A stretch of DNA of 64,000 bases. Origin: Chryseobacterium nepalense. GTDB lineage: Bacteria > Bacteroidota > Bacteroidia > Flavobacteriales > Weeksellaceae. The first letter of the stretch is position 1. Every line of letters starts with the position of its first letter. This document shows positions 52,110 through 62,893 of the stretch, piece by piece. The stretch is from positions 3,844,001-3,908,000 of the forward strand of contig NZ_CP096203.1 of assembly GCF_023195755.1 (NCBI RefSeq), in the 5' to 3' direction. The translations under genes and the position numbers were made by a program. Below the pieces are notes generated by a model. It searched no databases, was not told the origin of the DNA, and worked only from the letters and a program-made list of their open reading frames with translations.

Positions 52110-52613
52110 ATGGCCTCAACGGAACAGGATTTTTTAGATAAAATTGAAAAACATAAAGGAATCATTTTCAAGATTTCTAAAATGTACATGGACGATAAGG
52201 ACGACCGGGACGATCTTTTTCAGGAAATTACCTATCAGGTCTGGAAGGCATATCCTAATTTTAGAGGACAGAGTGAATTTTCTACCTGGCTGTATCGTAT
52301 CGCTCTTAATACCGCTATTATTTTTCTTAAGAATGAGAAAAAAAGAAGTTTTATCAGCGGCGGATCTTACACCGAATATAAAATTGCCCATGAAGAATTT
52401 AATAATGAAAAAGAAGAAAAGCTGAGTGATATGTACAAAGCCATCAACCAGCTGAGCTCTATCGACAAGGCCTTTATTTTTTATTATCTCGAAAATTTTT
52501 CCGGAAAAGAAATTGCTGAGCAGATGGGAATCTCTGAAGGAAATGTGCGGGTAAAGATGAACCGTGCTAAAAACAAACTTAAAGATATTTTAAACTCTAA
52601 TAAATCACAATAG
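52110..52613 (+). CDS. ECF-type RNA polymerase sigma factor
   Basis: A 167-residue sigma-70-family factor with only regions 2 and 4. Region 2 (DDRDDLFQEITYQVWKAYPNFRGQSEFSTWLYRIALNTA) covers -10 recognition and core binding; region 4 (YYLENFSGKEIAEQMGISEGNVRVKMNRAKNKLKDIL) is a helix-turn-helix for the -35 element. The next gene starts 14 bp after its stop and encodes a membrane protein, the classic arrangement of an ECF factor with its anti-sigma or sensor partner. The stimulus is not known. Confidence 0.93.
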   Translation: MASTEQDFLDKIEKHKGIIFKISKMYMDDKDDRDDLFQEITYQVWKAYPNFRGQSEFSTWLYRIALNTAIIFLKNEKKRSFISGGSYTEYKIAHEEFNNEKEEKLSDMYKAINQLSSIDKAFIFYYLENFSGKEIAEQMGISEGNVRVKMNRAKNKLKDILNSNKSQ

Positions 52614-52627
52614 TAAAATCAAATGTC

Positions 52628-53221
52628 ATGAATATAGATGAATTAAAAAATACATGGAATCAGGACGATTCTTTTGACGGAACACCGGGAATCAGCATGG
52701 AGCAGAAGAATAAAATTAATCTTCCTCTTGAAAAAATCCGAAGCAATATGCGCATGGAATTCTGGTCTACGATAGGGATTTTTATTTTTGCGTTCACTGT
52801 GATCGCTTTATCTTCCGGCCCTTTTAAGTTTAAATTTTATATTACCATTCTTATTGCTTCGATGGTTTTCGTGACTTTCTTTTTTTTCAGTCAGTTTTTT
52901 AAACTGTATAACAATATGAGCAGCCCGATGATGAAGACCTACGACAGCCTGAAAGACCTGCTTCACCAGTTTGATCTCAATAAGCAGTATTATCTTTCTT
53001 TCTATCTTTGTTTTGTCCCGTTTTTAGTGTGCGAAATTATTATTGTCCTTGAGTTTATTCCAAGGCCGGTGCCCCTTTCCCATCTGAAAATCGCCGGCAT
53101 TCTTATCGGCAGTATTCTTATCGTGATGCCTTTGCTGTTTTTTATCGGTAAATGGTGGTTTAGCCGACTATACGGGAAACACATCCGGCAGATTGAATCT
53201 CTTGTCAACGAGCTTACCTAG
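52628..53221 (+). CDS. Membrane protein, likely partner of the ECF sigma factor
   Basis: A 197-residue protein with a cytoplasmic N-terminus of about 45 residues (MNIDELKNTWNQDDSFDG) and four membrane helices (about 46-66, 70-92, 121-142, 153-174), ending in a short amphipathic tail. The opening, MNxxELKNxWNxD, recurs in flavobacterial proteins encoded right after ECF sigma genes (recollection), so it probably acts as an anti-sigma factor that binds the sigma factor through its N-terminus; it lacks a zinc-type (ZAS) motif. A REP-like hairpin follows the stop. Confidence 0.75.
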   Translation: MNIDELKNTWNQDDSFDGTPGISMEQKNKINLPLEKIRSNMRMEFWSTIGIFIFAFTVIALSSGPFKFKFYITILIASMVFVTFFFFSQFFKLYNNMSSPMMKTYDSLKDLLHQFDLNKQYYLSFYLCFVPFLVCEIIIVLEFIPRPVPLSHLKIAGILIGSILIVMPLLFFIGKWWFSRLYGKHIRQIESLVNELT

Positions 53222-53223
53222 CA

Positions 53224-53257
53224 GTTTCGGCGGGCTGAAAGCCCGCCGAAACCTTTT
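53224..53257 (+). terminator. REP-like hairpin after the ECF operon
   Basis: A 13-bp perfect stem (53224-53236 with 53240-53252), loop GAA, all GC-rich (CGGCGGGCT); short T run. It may double as a terminator and is related in wording to the element at 16267-16283. Confidence 0.8.
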
Positions 53258-53819
53258 ATTGTGTATAATAAGCCGGAAATTCTCTTATTATGGCATATAT
53301 ATCCCGCCATTCGAAATAATCCGGACTTGCACTGCTTACATTTTTAAAGCCCCGATCCCTGAACAGTTTTTTCGTTCTGGAAACATGAAAGTACTGGGAA
53401 ACAACAATAAGGCTATCGAAAGACATCCGCTTTGTTAGGGTTAAAGTATTATCCACACTGGCTCTGGTATTATTTCCGAGATTATCGACGATAATTACGG
53501 AATCGGGAACATCATGGGTTTTCAGAAACTCTTTCATTTTATCTCCTTCATAAAAGCCTTCTTTTCCCAGTCCGCCACTTACCAGAATTTGTTTTACACG
53601 TCCTGCTTTAAATAATTGCACTCCGGTTCTCAGTCGCATTTCCAGTCATTTGGACAAAGTTCCGTCTTCATTAACCTTATTTCCTAATATAACGGCAAGA
53701 TCTGCTTTTGTACCATTGTCAGAAAGTCCATCATAAACAATGAAGATTGAATGTCCGAGAAACCATGTAAGTATTATAAAAGCAAGTATTTTAAATACCT
53801 TCAATGTGTTTTTAATCAT
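53256..53819 (-). pseudogene. YdcF/SanA/ElyC-family (DUF218) gene with in-frame TGA
   Basis: The frame from the ATG at 53819 gives an N-terminal membrane helix (KILAFIILTWFLGHSIFIVYDG), then KADLAVILGNKVNEDGTLSK, a TGA stop (53648-53646), and continues in the same frame as LEMRLRTGVQLFKAGRVKQI, LVSGGLGKEGFYEGDKMKEF and DNLGNNTRASVDNTLTL. Read through, it is a full 187-residue DUF218 protein, a family thought to act in envelope biogenesis or vancomycin exclusion. One base change in TGG or CGA would give the TGA. It starts 12 bp after the S41 peptidase stop, so both probably share a transcript. A sequencing error is possible. Confidence 0.8.
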
Positions 53820-53831
53820 CAGTTAATATGA

Positions 53832-55367
53832 TTATTTTATCGTTTTTTCTTTTTCAATTTCTTTAAGAATCCAGTTGAGCTGAGGATCTCTTTTATTAAT
53901 GATATCGTCCATTGTTTCCCGAACGGGAACGTTGGGAACAACGCCTTTTTTTGTATGCGTAGGGGTAATATCAGGTTGTACAAAAACAAGCCCGATCGGC
54001 AGATCTATCTTTGAATTGGGCAGAGTCTGGTATGAATAAAATCCGGCTACTGTTCCGTCATTGGCACCGCCGGTTTCTTCGCCGACGAGAACAGCTCTTT
54101 TATCATTTTTAAGTTTAGAAGTAAGAATGGATGATGCTGAAAAACTGGCTCCGTTAATCAACACGAAAACTTTTCCGGTAAAAACATTTTTATCGGGTTT
54201 TGAGAGTTTGTCAGCTTTTATTTTATAGTAAAATTTCCCGTCCTTTTTGTAAGTGCTGAAAGTCTGTGCAAAGAAAAAAGCAGGGTAAGCGAGAGTTTTG
54301 AAAGTGTATTGCAAAGCATTGCTTTTTCTGAAATAATTGGTTTTTAATGGTGTTGTTGCAGAGTTTACCTCGGAAGGTTTGATCAAAATATACGGTTCGG
54401 GAGAAAGATAGGAATACAACTTGTGAATTTCTTCCAGCGAACCTCCGTAATTGTTTCTTATATCAATGATAAGATATTTTGATTGTGCATTCTTTATGTT
54501 TTCAAAAGCATTTTTATAAAACTTTCCTGAATATACTCCCGAAAAACTCTTCACCTGAATGTAAGCAATGGTACTGTCTTTACCAAGAAACCTAAAATTT
54601 CTGTTGTAAGAATCATTAAAAGCAACGTAATCATTGATTTTTTTCTCATCCGTTCTTTTTTTGTTTTCTTTTTCTTTTTTTAAATCACTCTCGGTTTTTG
54701 ATTCTCGTGTCAGCTGATAGTTTTTTTTCTTGCCATTATAAACCGTTTCAATAAGGGCTTTATTTTGGAAGCCTTTTTCTGCCACGTAATAATTGAAAAA
54801 GAGGTCTTTCAGAAAATACGGCTTAAAGGTAGTGTTAAATCCGTCGGTGCTGATGAGCCTTCTGTATCTGTCGATATAATAAGAGACAGGTGTATGATCA
54901 ATGGCCAGGATTTCTGTTCCGGGTTTGATATTTTCAATAGAATCTTTATTTCGGATAATAAAAAGACGGTTCCCCTGAATGTAATAATCAAAGCGGCTGA
55001 ACATTCCTTTTTTATTTTCCAGGTCTCTGATTTCTTTTTTACTGATCCTTTTGGACGGAATTCTCAGCGAAAGATGACCTTCACGGATATCTGAAATTAC
55101 CGGCTGCAGCTTAAAATAAAACTGAAGCGGTGTAAGTGGTGAATTAATGGTCTTTTTTACACTGTCAAATTTATGATCAAATTCCTGCTGTGAAATATAC
55201 AAGAAAAGCTGGGGGTGCATTTCTTTGATCTTGGAGTAAGCAAAATCCACATCCTGTTTCAGCTTTTCAGGCGGAATAGATATTTTCTGCAGTTCGTTGT
55301 GTTTCCGGACAGATCCGCAGGCTGTAATCAACAGAAGAAATAACAGGATGAAATAATTTTTCTGCAC
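53832..55367 (-). CDS. S41-family peptidase lipoprotein
   Basis: A 511-residue lipoprotein (lipobox LLITAC, Cys17). After a helical N-terminal region and a PDZ-like segment (about 105-170, GNRLFIIRNKDSIENIKPGTEILAIDHTPVS) it has the S41 tail-specific protease core: SKYLIIDIRNNYGGSLEE, the catalytic Ser in INGASFSASSI, and VGEETGGANDGTVAGF. S41 peptidases cleave proteins from the C-terminus and often process envelope proteins. Its stop is followed within 12 bp by the start of the disrupted YdcF-like gene. Upstream it is divergent from the MBL gene. Confidence 0.9.
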   Translation of the reverse strand: MQKNYFILLFLLLITACGSVRKHNELQKISIPPEKLKQDVDFAYSKIKEMHPQLFLYISQQEFDHKFDSVKKTINSPLTPLQFYFKLQPVISDIREGHLSLRIPSKRISKKEIRDLENKKGMFSRFDYYIQGNRLFIIRNKDSIENIKPGTEILAIDHTPVSYYIDRYRRLISTDGFNTTFKPYFLKDLFFNYYVAEKGFQNKALIETVYNGKKKNYQLTRESKTESDLKKEKENKKRTDEKKINDYVAFNDSYNRNFRFLGKDSTIAYIQVKSFSGVYSGKFYKNAFENIKNAQSKYLIIDIRNNYGGSLEEIHKLYSYLSPEPYILIKPSEVNSATTPLKTNYFRKSNALQYTFKTLAYPAFFFAQTFSTYKKDGKFYYKIKADKLSKPDKNVFTGKVFVLINGASFSASSILTSKLKNDKRAVLVGEETGGANDGTVAGFYSYQTLPNSKIDLPIGLVFVQPDITPTHTKKGVVPNVPVRETMDDIINKRDPQLNWILKEIEKEKTIK

Positions 55368-55501
55368 TTTTTTTATTTCAAAATTAAAATTTTAGTTATT
55401 ATGTTTAGAAAAAAGGCGTACTTTTTTCATATAAATTAAAGGTTTTATTTTCTGTAACCGTCATATATGATATTGTCATCTATTAACATTTATCTAAAAA
55501 A

Positions 55502-56602
55502 ATGATTTACATAGTTATTAGTCTTGCTGTTTTACTTGTCTTGGTGTATTTTATCATTACCGGACAAGAGGTTTTTGGTTCAGAAGCAAAAGGAGAGCGG
55601 TTGATTAAAATGCAACGTTCCCGATATTATAAAAATAAGCAGTTCCAGAATATTTCTTATACTCCGGCGTTGGCAGAAGGTTATTCCATGCCCAAAGTAA
55701 TGTTTAATTTTCTGTTTGACAAAAAAGATCCTCATCTCAAACCTTTATCAAGAATTCCCTCAATACATACAGACCTGAAAAGTCTGCCAAAAGATCAGGA
55801 CGTTTTTATATGGCTTGGGCATTCCTCTTATTATATCCAGACCGACGGAATTTCTTTTCTTATTGATCCTGTGCTCAGTTCGTACGGCTCTCCTTTTAAG
55901 TTTTTCAATAAAGCATTTCCGGGGGCAGATGTTTTTAAACCTGAAGATATTCCTGCCATTGATTATCTGGTCATCACTCACGATCATTATGATCACCTTG
56001 ATTATCCTACGGTAAAAGCGATTAAAAACAGAGTTGGGAAAGTTATTCTACCTTTGGGAGTAGGTGCACATCTTGAACGATGGGGCTATGCACCGCAGCA
56101 GCTGATTGAAGAAGAATGGGAAACTGAAGTTGATCTGAAAAATGAGATTAAAATCATATTTACTCCGGCCAGACATTTTTCGGGCCGTAAGATGAGGCGA
56201 AATGCTACTTTATGGACTTCATATGTTCTGAATACGCCTACTAAAAAACTATTTCTCGGTGGCGACAGCGGCTATGATACCCATTTTAAAAAAATTGGAG
56301 AAACTTACGGGCCGTTTGATTACGCAATCATCGAAAACGGACAGTATAATGAAGCCTGGAAATATATTCATGCTTTACCGGAAGATGTTATTCAGGCGAG
56401 TATTGATGTAAAAGCCAGAAATATTATCCCCGTACATTCTTCCAAGTTTGCCCTTGCTCTGCATTCCTGGAATGAACCTTTAAAAAAAGTGACAAGCCTG
56501 GCAGAAAGTAAGAACCTTTCTGTTGTAATACCAATGATCGGTCAGCCTGTCGATCTTAATACAGCAGAACATCATTTTGAAAAATGGTGGGAATTCGAAT
56601 AA
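55502..56602 (+). CDS. MBL-fold metallo-hydrolase (UlaG/NAPE-PLD-like)
   Basis: A 366-residue hydrolase with an N-terminal hydrophobic segment (MIYIVISLAVLLVLVYFIIT) that could be an anchor. Metal motif THDHYDHLD begins at residue 159; His160, His162, Asp164 and His165 bind two metals. Further ligands lie in TPARHFSGR and GDSGYDTHFKKIG. The sequence WLGHSSYYIQTDGISFLIDPV fits the UlaG/NAPE-phospholipase D branch, which hydrolyses lactones or phospholipids. The substrate is unknown. The GNAT gene ends one base past its stop, on the other strand. Confidence 0.9.
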   Translation: MIYIVISLAVLLVLVYFIITGQEVFGSEAKGERLIKMQRSRYYKNKQFQNISYTPALAEGYSMPKVMFNFLFDKKDPHLKPLSRIPSIHTDLKSLPKDQDVFIWLGHSSYYIQTDGISFLIDPVLSSYGSPFKFFNKAFPGADVFKPEDIPAIDYLVITHDHYDHLDYPTVKAIKNRVGKVILPLGVGAHLERWGYAPQQLIEEEWETEVDLKNEIKIIFTPARHFSGRKMRRNATLWTSYVLNTPTKKLFLGGDSGYDTHFKKIGETYGPFDYAIIENGQYNEAWKYIHALPEDVIQASIDVKARNIIPVHSSKFALALHSWNEPLKKVTSLAESKNLSVVIPMIGQPVDLNTAEHHFEKWWEFE

Positions 56603-56890
56603 TTAGGTGTGCCAGATATTTTTATAGCGTGAAGGATGATTTTCAAACTGCTGCCGTACAAAATCGCATTCAGGATCTATCAGGAGATCTTTTTCTTCTG
56701 CATAGCGTACGAGTTCATCCAGTAGCATTTTAGCATATCCCTTTCCTTCATGGTTTTCGTTAAGTTTGGTGTAATATACAATTAACAGTCTGCCATCAAC
56801 CTCGATAGACATATAGCCGGATTTTTTACCGTCTATCAGTATCTGCAACTCATCCTCATAGGGAGATATTTCAAATTTTATATTTTCCAT
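56603..56890 (-). CDS. Small GNAT-family (YidJ/YjdJ-like) acetyltransferase
   Basis: A 95-residue protein of the short GNAT group (MENIKFEISPYEDELQILID, NENHEGKGYAKMLLDELVRYAEEKDLLIDPECDFVRQQFENHP). The HEGKGYAKML stretch binds the pyrophosphate of acetyl-CoA. Such small members acetylate unknown proteins or small molecules. It is convergent with the MBL gene, their ends abutting, and divergent from the AraC gene across a gap that may hold a small RNA. Confidence 0.88.
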   Translation of the reverse strand: MENIKFEISPYEDELQILIDGKKSGYMSIEVDGRLLIVYYTKLNENHEGKGYAKMLLDELVRYAEEKDLLIDPECDFVRQQFENHPSRYKNIWHT

Positions 56891-56918
56891 GATATTGAGA
56901 TTTTCAGTGTTAATGAAA

Positions 56919-57051
56919 TAATTTTGAAAATTTACCCTCTTAAAATTACAAATTAAAAATGATATACGAACGGAAATAGAACTTATTCATCATCCAACTA
57001 TACATTCAATTTTTTAATAACCGGTCACGAGACCGGTTATTTTTATTTTAT
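56919..57051 (+). ncRNA. Candidate small RNA between the GNAT and AraC genes
   Basis: A plus-strand promoter-like pair, TTG (56895-56897) and TAATTTTG (56919-56926), and a perfect 10-bp terminator stem with U-rich tail (57017-57051) bracket about 115 bp with no ORF. No annotated plus-strand gene ends nearby, so the terminator is otherwise unexplained. It could also be an attenuator in a long AraC leader. Low confidence. Confidence 0.35.
57017..57051 (+). terminator. Orphan terminator upstream of the AraC gene
   Basis: ATAACCGGTC (57017-57026) pairs with GACCGGTTAT (57031-57040), loop ACGA, then a U-rich tail. It faces toward the AraC gene and ends no known gene. Confidence 0.85.
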
Positions 57052-57104
57052 CTATTACTGTTATTTTTATATTAAGTGTTGTTTGATTTTTATAATTTTG
57101 ATAA

Positions 57105-57998
57105 ATGGAATTTAACGAAACAATAAAAGGTTTTTACAAACGTGTAGGACTGCAATGTATTAAAACACCGGGAGTAGGTCATTTCAATGTATTTTCACGC
57201 GAGAATTGTTCTTTAATAACACCTTATAGCAGAAGAGATTATTATAAAATTTCATTGATCATAGGGAAGGGTAAATTGCATTACGCCGATAAATGGATTT
57301 ACGTAGATCGCCCTGCTATATTATTTTCAAATCCTTTAATTCCTTATTCCTGGGAAGCAGAAGATAATAACCAGAAAGGATATTTCTGTCTTTTTACCGA
57401 TCATTTTGTGCATGACGGGAACCGTTTGGGAAATCTTCAGGATTCCAGCCTTTTTAAAATCGGTGGAACTCCGGTTTTCTTTATTAATGAGGAACAACAG
57501 AAAACTGTTGCGGACATCTTTATAAAGATGATGACCGAAATTCAGTCGGATTATCTGCATAAATATGATATGCTTAGGGCTTATTTGCATCTGCTGATCC
57601 ATGAAGCCATGAAAATACATCCCGCGGAAAATTTCGAATCTTACCAGAATGCTTCACAGAGAATAGCTTCTTTGTTCATGGAATTACTAGAAAGACAGTT
57701 TCCTATTGACAGCCCGGAAAGGTTTTTAAAGTTAAAAAGTCCTGTTGATTATGCCGAAAGCCTTTCTATTCATGTTAATTCTTTAAACCGGTCTGTAAAG
57801 GAGATCACCGGAAAAACCACCAGTCAGCAGATTGCAGCAAGGATTATTCAGGAAGCCAATGCATTGCTGAAACATACAGATTGGAACATTGCCGAAATAG
57901 CCTATGGTTTGGGATTTGAAGAACCTTCTTATTTTACCAATTATTTTAAAAGGCAGACCGGAATATCACCCAATGCAGTAAGAACTGCTGTTGTTTGA
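57105..57998 (+). CDS. AraC-family transcriptional regulator
   Basis: A 297-residue regulator with an N-terminal cupin-like sensing region (about 1-160) and a C-terminal AraC/XylS DNA-binding domain (about 200-297) whose second helix-turn-helix reads NIAEIAYGLGFEEPSYFTNYFKRQTGISPNAVR. The motif is diagnostic. A TAATTTTG box lies at 57093-57100, very close to the ATG. The following aldo/keto reductase and MFS genes are on the same strand and are its likely targets; this is inference from position. Confidence 0.93.
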   Translation: MEFNETIKGFYKRVGLQCIKTPGVGHFNVFSRENCSLITPYSRRDYYKISLIIGKGKLHYADKWIYVDRPAILFSNPLIPYSWEAEDNNQKGYFCLFTDHFVHDGNRLGNLQDSSLFKIGGTPVFFINEEQQKTVADIFIKMMTEIQSDYLHKYDMLRAYLHLLIHEAMKIHPAENFESYQNASQRIASLFMELLERQFPIDSPERFLKLKSPVDYAESLSIHVNSLNRSVKEITGKTTSQQIAARIIQEANALLKHTDWNIAEIAYGLGFEEPSYFTNYFKRQTGISPNAVRTAVV

Positions 57999-58027
57999 TT
58001 TTTATAATTCTTTGTTTGAATTCTATA

Positions 58028-58058
58028 TTGAATACAAAGTAGGGCTGTTATAATTTTG
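58028..58058 (+). promoter_or_regulatory. Promoter of the aldo/keto reductase gene
   Basis: TTG at 58028-58030, a 20-nt spacer and TAATTTTG at 58051-58058 match the Bacteroidota consensus; the leader would be about 20 nt. Confidence 0.72.
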
Positions 58059-58085
58059 TACTGTAAATTTTAAATCACAGTTATC

Positions 58086-59087
58086 ATGAAATTTAGAACA
58101 TTAGGAAAAACAGGAGAACGATTGTCTGCCATTGGATTAGGATGTATGGGAATGAGCACAGCATATGGACCAACTGACGAACAACAGAGCATAGATACAT
58201 TGCATAAGGCGTTGGATTCGGGTATAAACTTTTGGGATACGGCAGATATGTATGCCAATGGCGAAAATGAGAAACTGATTTCAAAAGTGCTGGTTCCAAA
58301 CCGCGATAAAATTTTTATTGCTACCAAATTCGGATTTCGCTTTAAAGACGGAAAAGCCGGCCATAGTGGAGTTCCCGGAACGTATTTTGACGGTTCACCG
58401 GAGTGGATTAAAAAAGCTGTAGATCTGAGTCTTCAACGGCTGAAAATTGATGAGATCGACTTATATTATGCACACAGGATAGACCCTAATATTCCTGTTG
58501 AAGAAACTGTCGGAGCCATGGCTGACCTGGTAAAAGCGGGAAAAGTAAAATATTTAGGATTGTCTGAGGCATCTGCAGAATCTATTAGGAAAGCGCATAC
58601 AATTCATCCGATCACCGCATTGCAGTCTGAATATTCTTTACTGACAAGAGATATCGAAAAAGAAATTCTTCCAACGATCAGAGAACTGGGAATTACCTTA
58701 GTACCGTATTCTCCGTTGGCCAGAGGGCTTTTTTCGAATATTAATGAAACTGCAAATTTCGGGGACGATGATTTCAGAAAATCGCTGCCTCGCTATCAGG
58801 AAGAATATCTGGAAAATAACAGAAATCTGGCGAAAGAAATCAATGAATTTGCTCAATCCAAAGGTGTTAAAGGAACGCAAATAGCTTTAGCCTGGGTTCT
58901 GAATCAAGGGGAGGACATTATTCCTATTCCGGGCACAAAACGTATCCAATATTTAGTAGAAAATATCGAAGCATCAAATATTGAACTTTCTGCATCTGAC
59001 CTGCAGACGATTGATTTAATTTTAAATAAATATCCAAACGTTGGTGCACGATATAGCGAAGGCGCAATGAAATTGGTTAATAACTAA
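58086..59087 (+). CDS. Aldo/keto reductase (AKR13-like)
   Basis: A 333-residue NADPH-dependent reductase with the TIM-barrel family features: N-terminal LGKTGERLSAIGLGCMGMS, catalytic Asp/Tyr in WDTADMYANGENEKLI, Lys in FIATKFGF, and His in YYAHRIDP. The segment VKAGKVKYLGLSEASAESIRKAHTIHPITALQSEYSL is typical of the AKR13 (YakC) group, which reduces aldehydes and ketones, often toxic ones. It sits between an AraC regulator and an exporter, suggesting a stress or detoxification unit. Confidence 0.93.
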   Translation: MKFRTLGKTGERLSAIGLGCMGMSTAYGPTDEQQSIDTLHKALDSGINFWDTADMYANGENEKLISKVLVPNRDKIFIATKFGFRFKDGKAGHSGVPGTYFDGSPEWIKKAVDLSLQRLKIDEIDLYYAHRIDPNIPVEETVGAMADLVKAGKVKYLGLSEASAESIRKAHTIHPITALQSEYSLLTRDIEKEILPTIRELGITLVPYSPLARGLFSNINETANFGDDDFRKSLPRYQEEYLENNRNLAKEINEFAQSKGVKGTQIALAWVLNQGEDIIPIPGTKRIQYLVENIEASNIELSASDLQTIDLILNKYPNVGARYSEGAMKLVNN

Positions 59088-59139
59088 ACATTACCATTCA
59101 GATTTATTAATTCAAAGTCTGAGTTTTACAGAGTCTAAA

Positions 59140-60330
59140 ATGATTACACTTAAAGAAAAAAATAAGTTTATTGCAACGATCCTGGCATTCGCTGTCATTC
59201 CGATGTCGGGTCTTGCAACAGACATTTATCTGCCGTCCATGCCCAGTATGGCAACAGAGCTGCACCAGCCGGAAAGCAATATTCAACTGACGCTTTCCAT
59301 ATTTTTAATCAGTTATGGATTAACCCAGTTTTTTGCGGGAAGTATTGTAGATTCATTCGGAAGGTACAGAATTTCCATGCTGTCACTTGGTCTGTTCGTA
59401 GTATCTTTTCTAATTACGGCAACCACCCATAATATTTTTGTAATTTACGCCATGCGAGTTCTGCAGGGAATGTTGTCGGGATTTGCTGTTGTTGCCAAAA
59501 GAGCTTTCTTTGTCGATGTCTACGAAGGAGAGAAGCGGAAACATTACCTGAGCATTATGACCATTGTCTGGTCGGTAGGTCCTATTATTGCGCCTTTTAT
59601 CGGAGGATATTTACAGAAAAATTTCGGATGGCAGTCCAACTTTTATGTATTGGCAGGCTACAGCTTGTTGGTTTTAATTCTGGAATTTATTTTTTCAGGC
59701 GAAACATTGAAAAAAAGAAATCCGTTCCATCTGGAATTTCTCATTAAAGAATACAATACGATGTTCAAAGCTAAAGATTTCTTTTACGGAATGATTATGT
59801 GTGGACTGAGTTATTCGATGATTATGTTTTTTAATCTCTGCGGGTCTTTCATTATTGAGCATAAAATGGGCTACTCCGAAGTAGTTGCGGGCTACGTTTC
59901 GCTGATTCTGGGATTTGCCTGGATGGCAGGAGGATTTTTAGGAAAAGCACTCATTAATAAAGCATTTTTGCCGAAAATACGGAATGCCAATTTTATTCAG
60001 CTGCTATTAATCGTCCTGATGTTTATTGCCTCGTATTTTTCCAATAATATTTACAGTCTGGTTGCCTTTGCATTTTTGATACACGTTACTGCAGGGTTTA
60101 TCTTCAATAATTACTTCTCCTACTGTATCGGAAGGTTCCCGAATTCTGCCGGCATTGCGGGAGGTCTTACCGGCGGTGTTGCTTTTATCATCACCTCGGC
60201 CATCAGCTACGGGATTGTGGCGGTTATAAAACCACAGGTTCAGCTGGAAGTTGCAGAAGGATATTTCTTGTTGGGAATCTTAGGACTGTTTATTTTAAGC
60301 ATGATTAAAATGAGAAAGGCACATGCGTAG
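59140..60330 (+). CDS. MFS drug-exporter-like transporter (Bcr/CflA type)
   Basis: A 396-residue inner-membrane protein with 12 hydrophobic helices. The start (AFAVIPMSGLATDIYLPSMPSMATEL) and the motif A-like GSIVDSFGRYRISMLSLG are characteristic of the Bcr/CflA (DHA1) family of proton-driven drug exporters. It follows the aldo/keto reductase by 52 bp and is probably in the same transcript. The exported compound is unknown. Confidence 0.92.
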   Translation: MITLKEKNKFIATILAFAVIPMSGLATDIYLPSMPSMATELHQPESNIQLTLSIFLISYGLTQFFAGSIVDSFGRYRISMLSLGLFVVSFLITATTHNIFVIYAMRVLQGMLSGFAVVAKRAFFVDVYEGEKRKHYLSIMTIVWSVGPIIAPFIGGYLQKNFGWQSNFYVLAGYSLLVLILEFIFSGETLKKRNPFHLEFLIKEYNTMFKAKDFFYGMIMCGLSYSMIMFFNLCGSFIIEHKMGYSEVVAGYVSLILGFAWMAGGFLGKALINKAFLPKIRNANFIQLLLIVLMFIASYFSNNIYSLVAFAFLIHVTAGFIFNNYFSYCIGRFPNSAGIAGGLTGGVAFIITSAISYGIVAVIKPQVQLEVAEGYFLLGILGLFILSMIKMRKAHA

Positions 60331-60360
60331 GGCATCTTTTTAATTTTCTACGACATCAAC

Positions 60361-60392
60361 AATAAATCCTCTCATTACCGGGAGGATTTATT
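60361..60392. terminator. Terminator after the MFS gene
   Basis: AATAAATCCTC (60361-60371) pairs with GAGGATTTATT (60382-60392), flanked by A- and T-rich bases. Confidence 0.7.
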
Positions 60393-60460
60393 ATGATTTT
60401 TTATCAATAGAAACGGGCATATCCGTTTACAGGTTAATTATAATCAAAATTGGCTTAGCC

Positions 60461-60486
60461 AAAAAAAGCCCCTAAAAAGGAGCTTT
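60461..60486 (-). terminator. Terminator of icd
   Basis: AAAGCCCC and GGAGCTTT (60479-60486) form a stem with one mismatch; on the minus strand it is followed by seven T residues. It lies just past the icd stop at 60509. Confidence 0.75.
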
Positions 60487-60508
60487 CATTAATATCATTT
60501 TTGACAAA

Positions 60509-62761
<2,253 letters not shown>

Positions 62762-62893
62762 TCACAAATTTAGGTAAAAATTAATTTTTTAGATGATTAT
62801 AAGCCAATATTTTCCACTTTAAGATTAATTTAACCTCAAACCGGATAAAAAGCACTGTTTTTTAATTAAATTTGAGGAACTAAAAAAAGAATT

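Noticed and set aside
51950..52141. 63-codon ORF upstream of the ECF sigma factor
   Set aside because: It overlaps the candidate ECF promoter and the start of the sigma gene and has no recognisable sequence.
53646..53648. Selenocysteine at the TGA of the YdcF-like gene
   Set aside because: This family has no selenoprotein members that I know of, the context has no evident SECIS hairpin, and TGG or CGA to TGA is a simple change.
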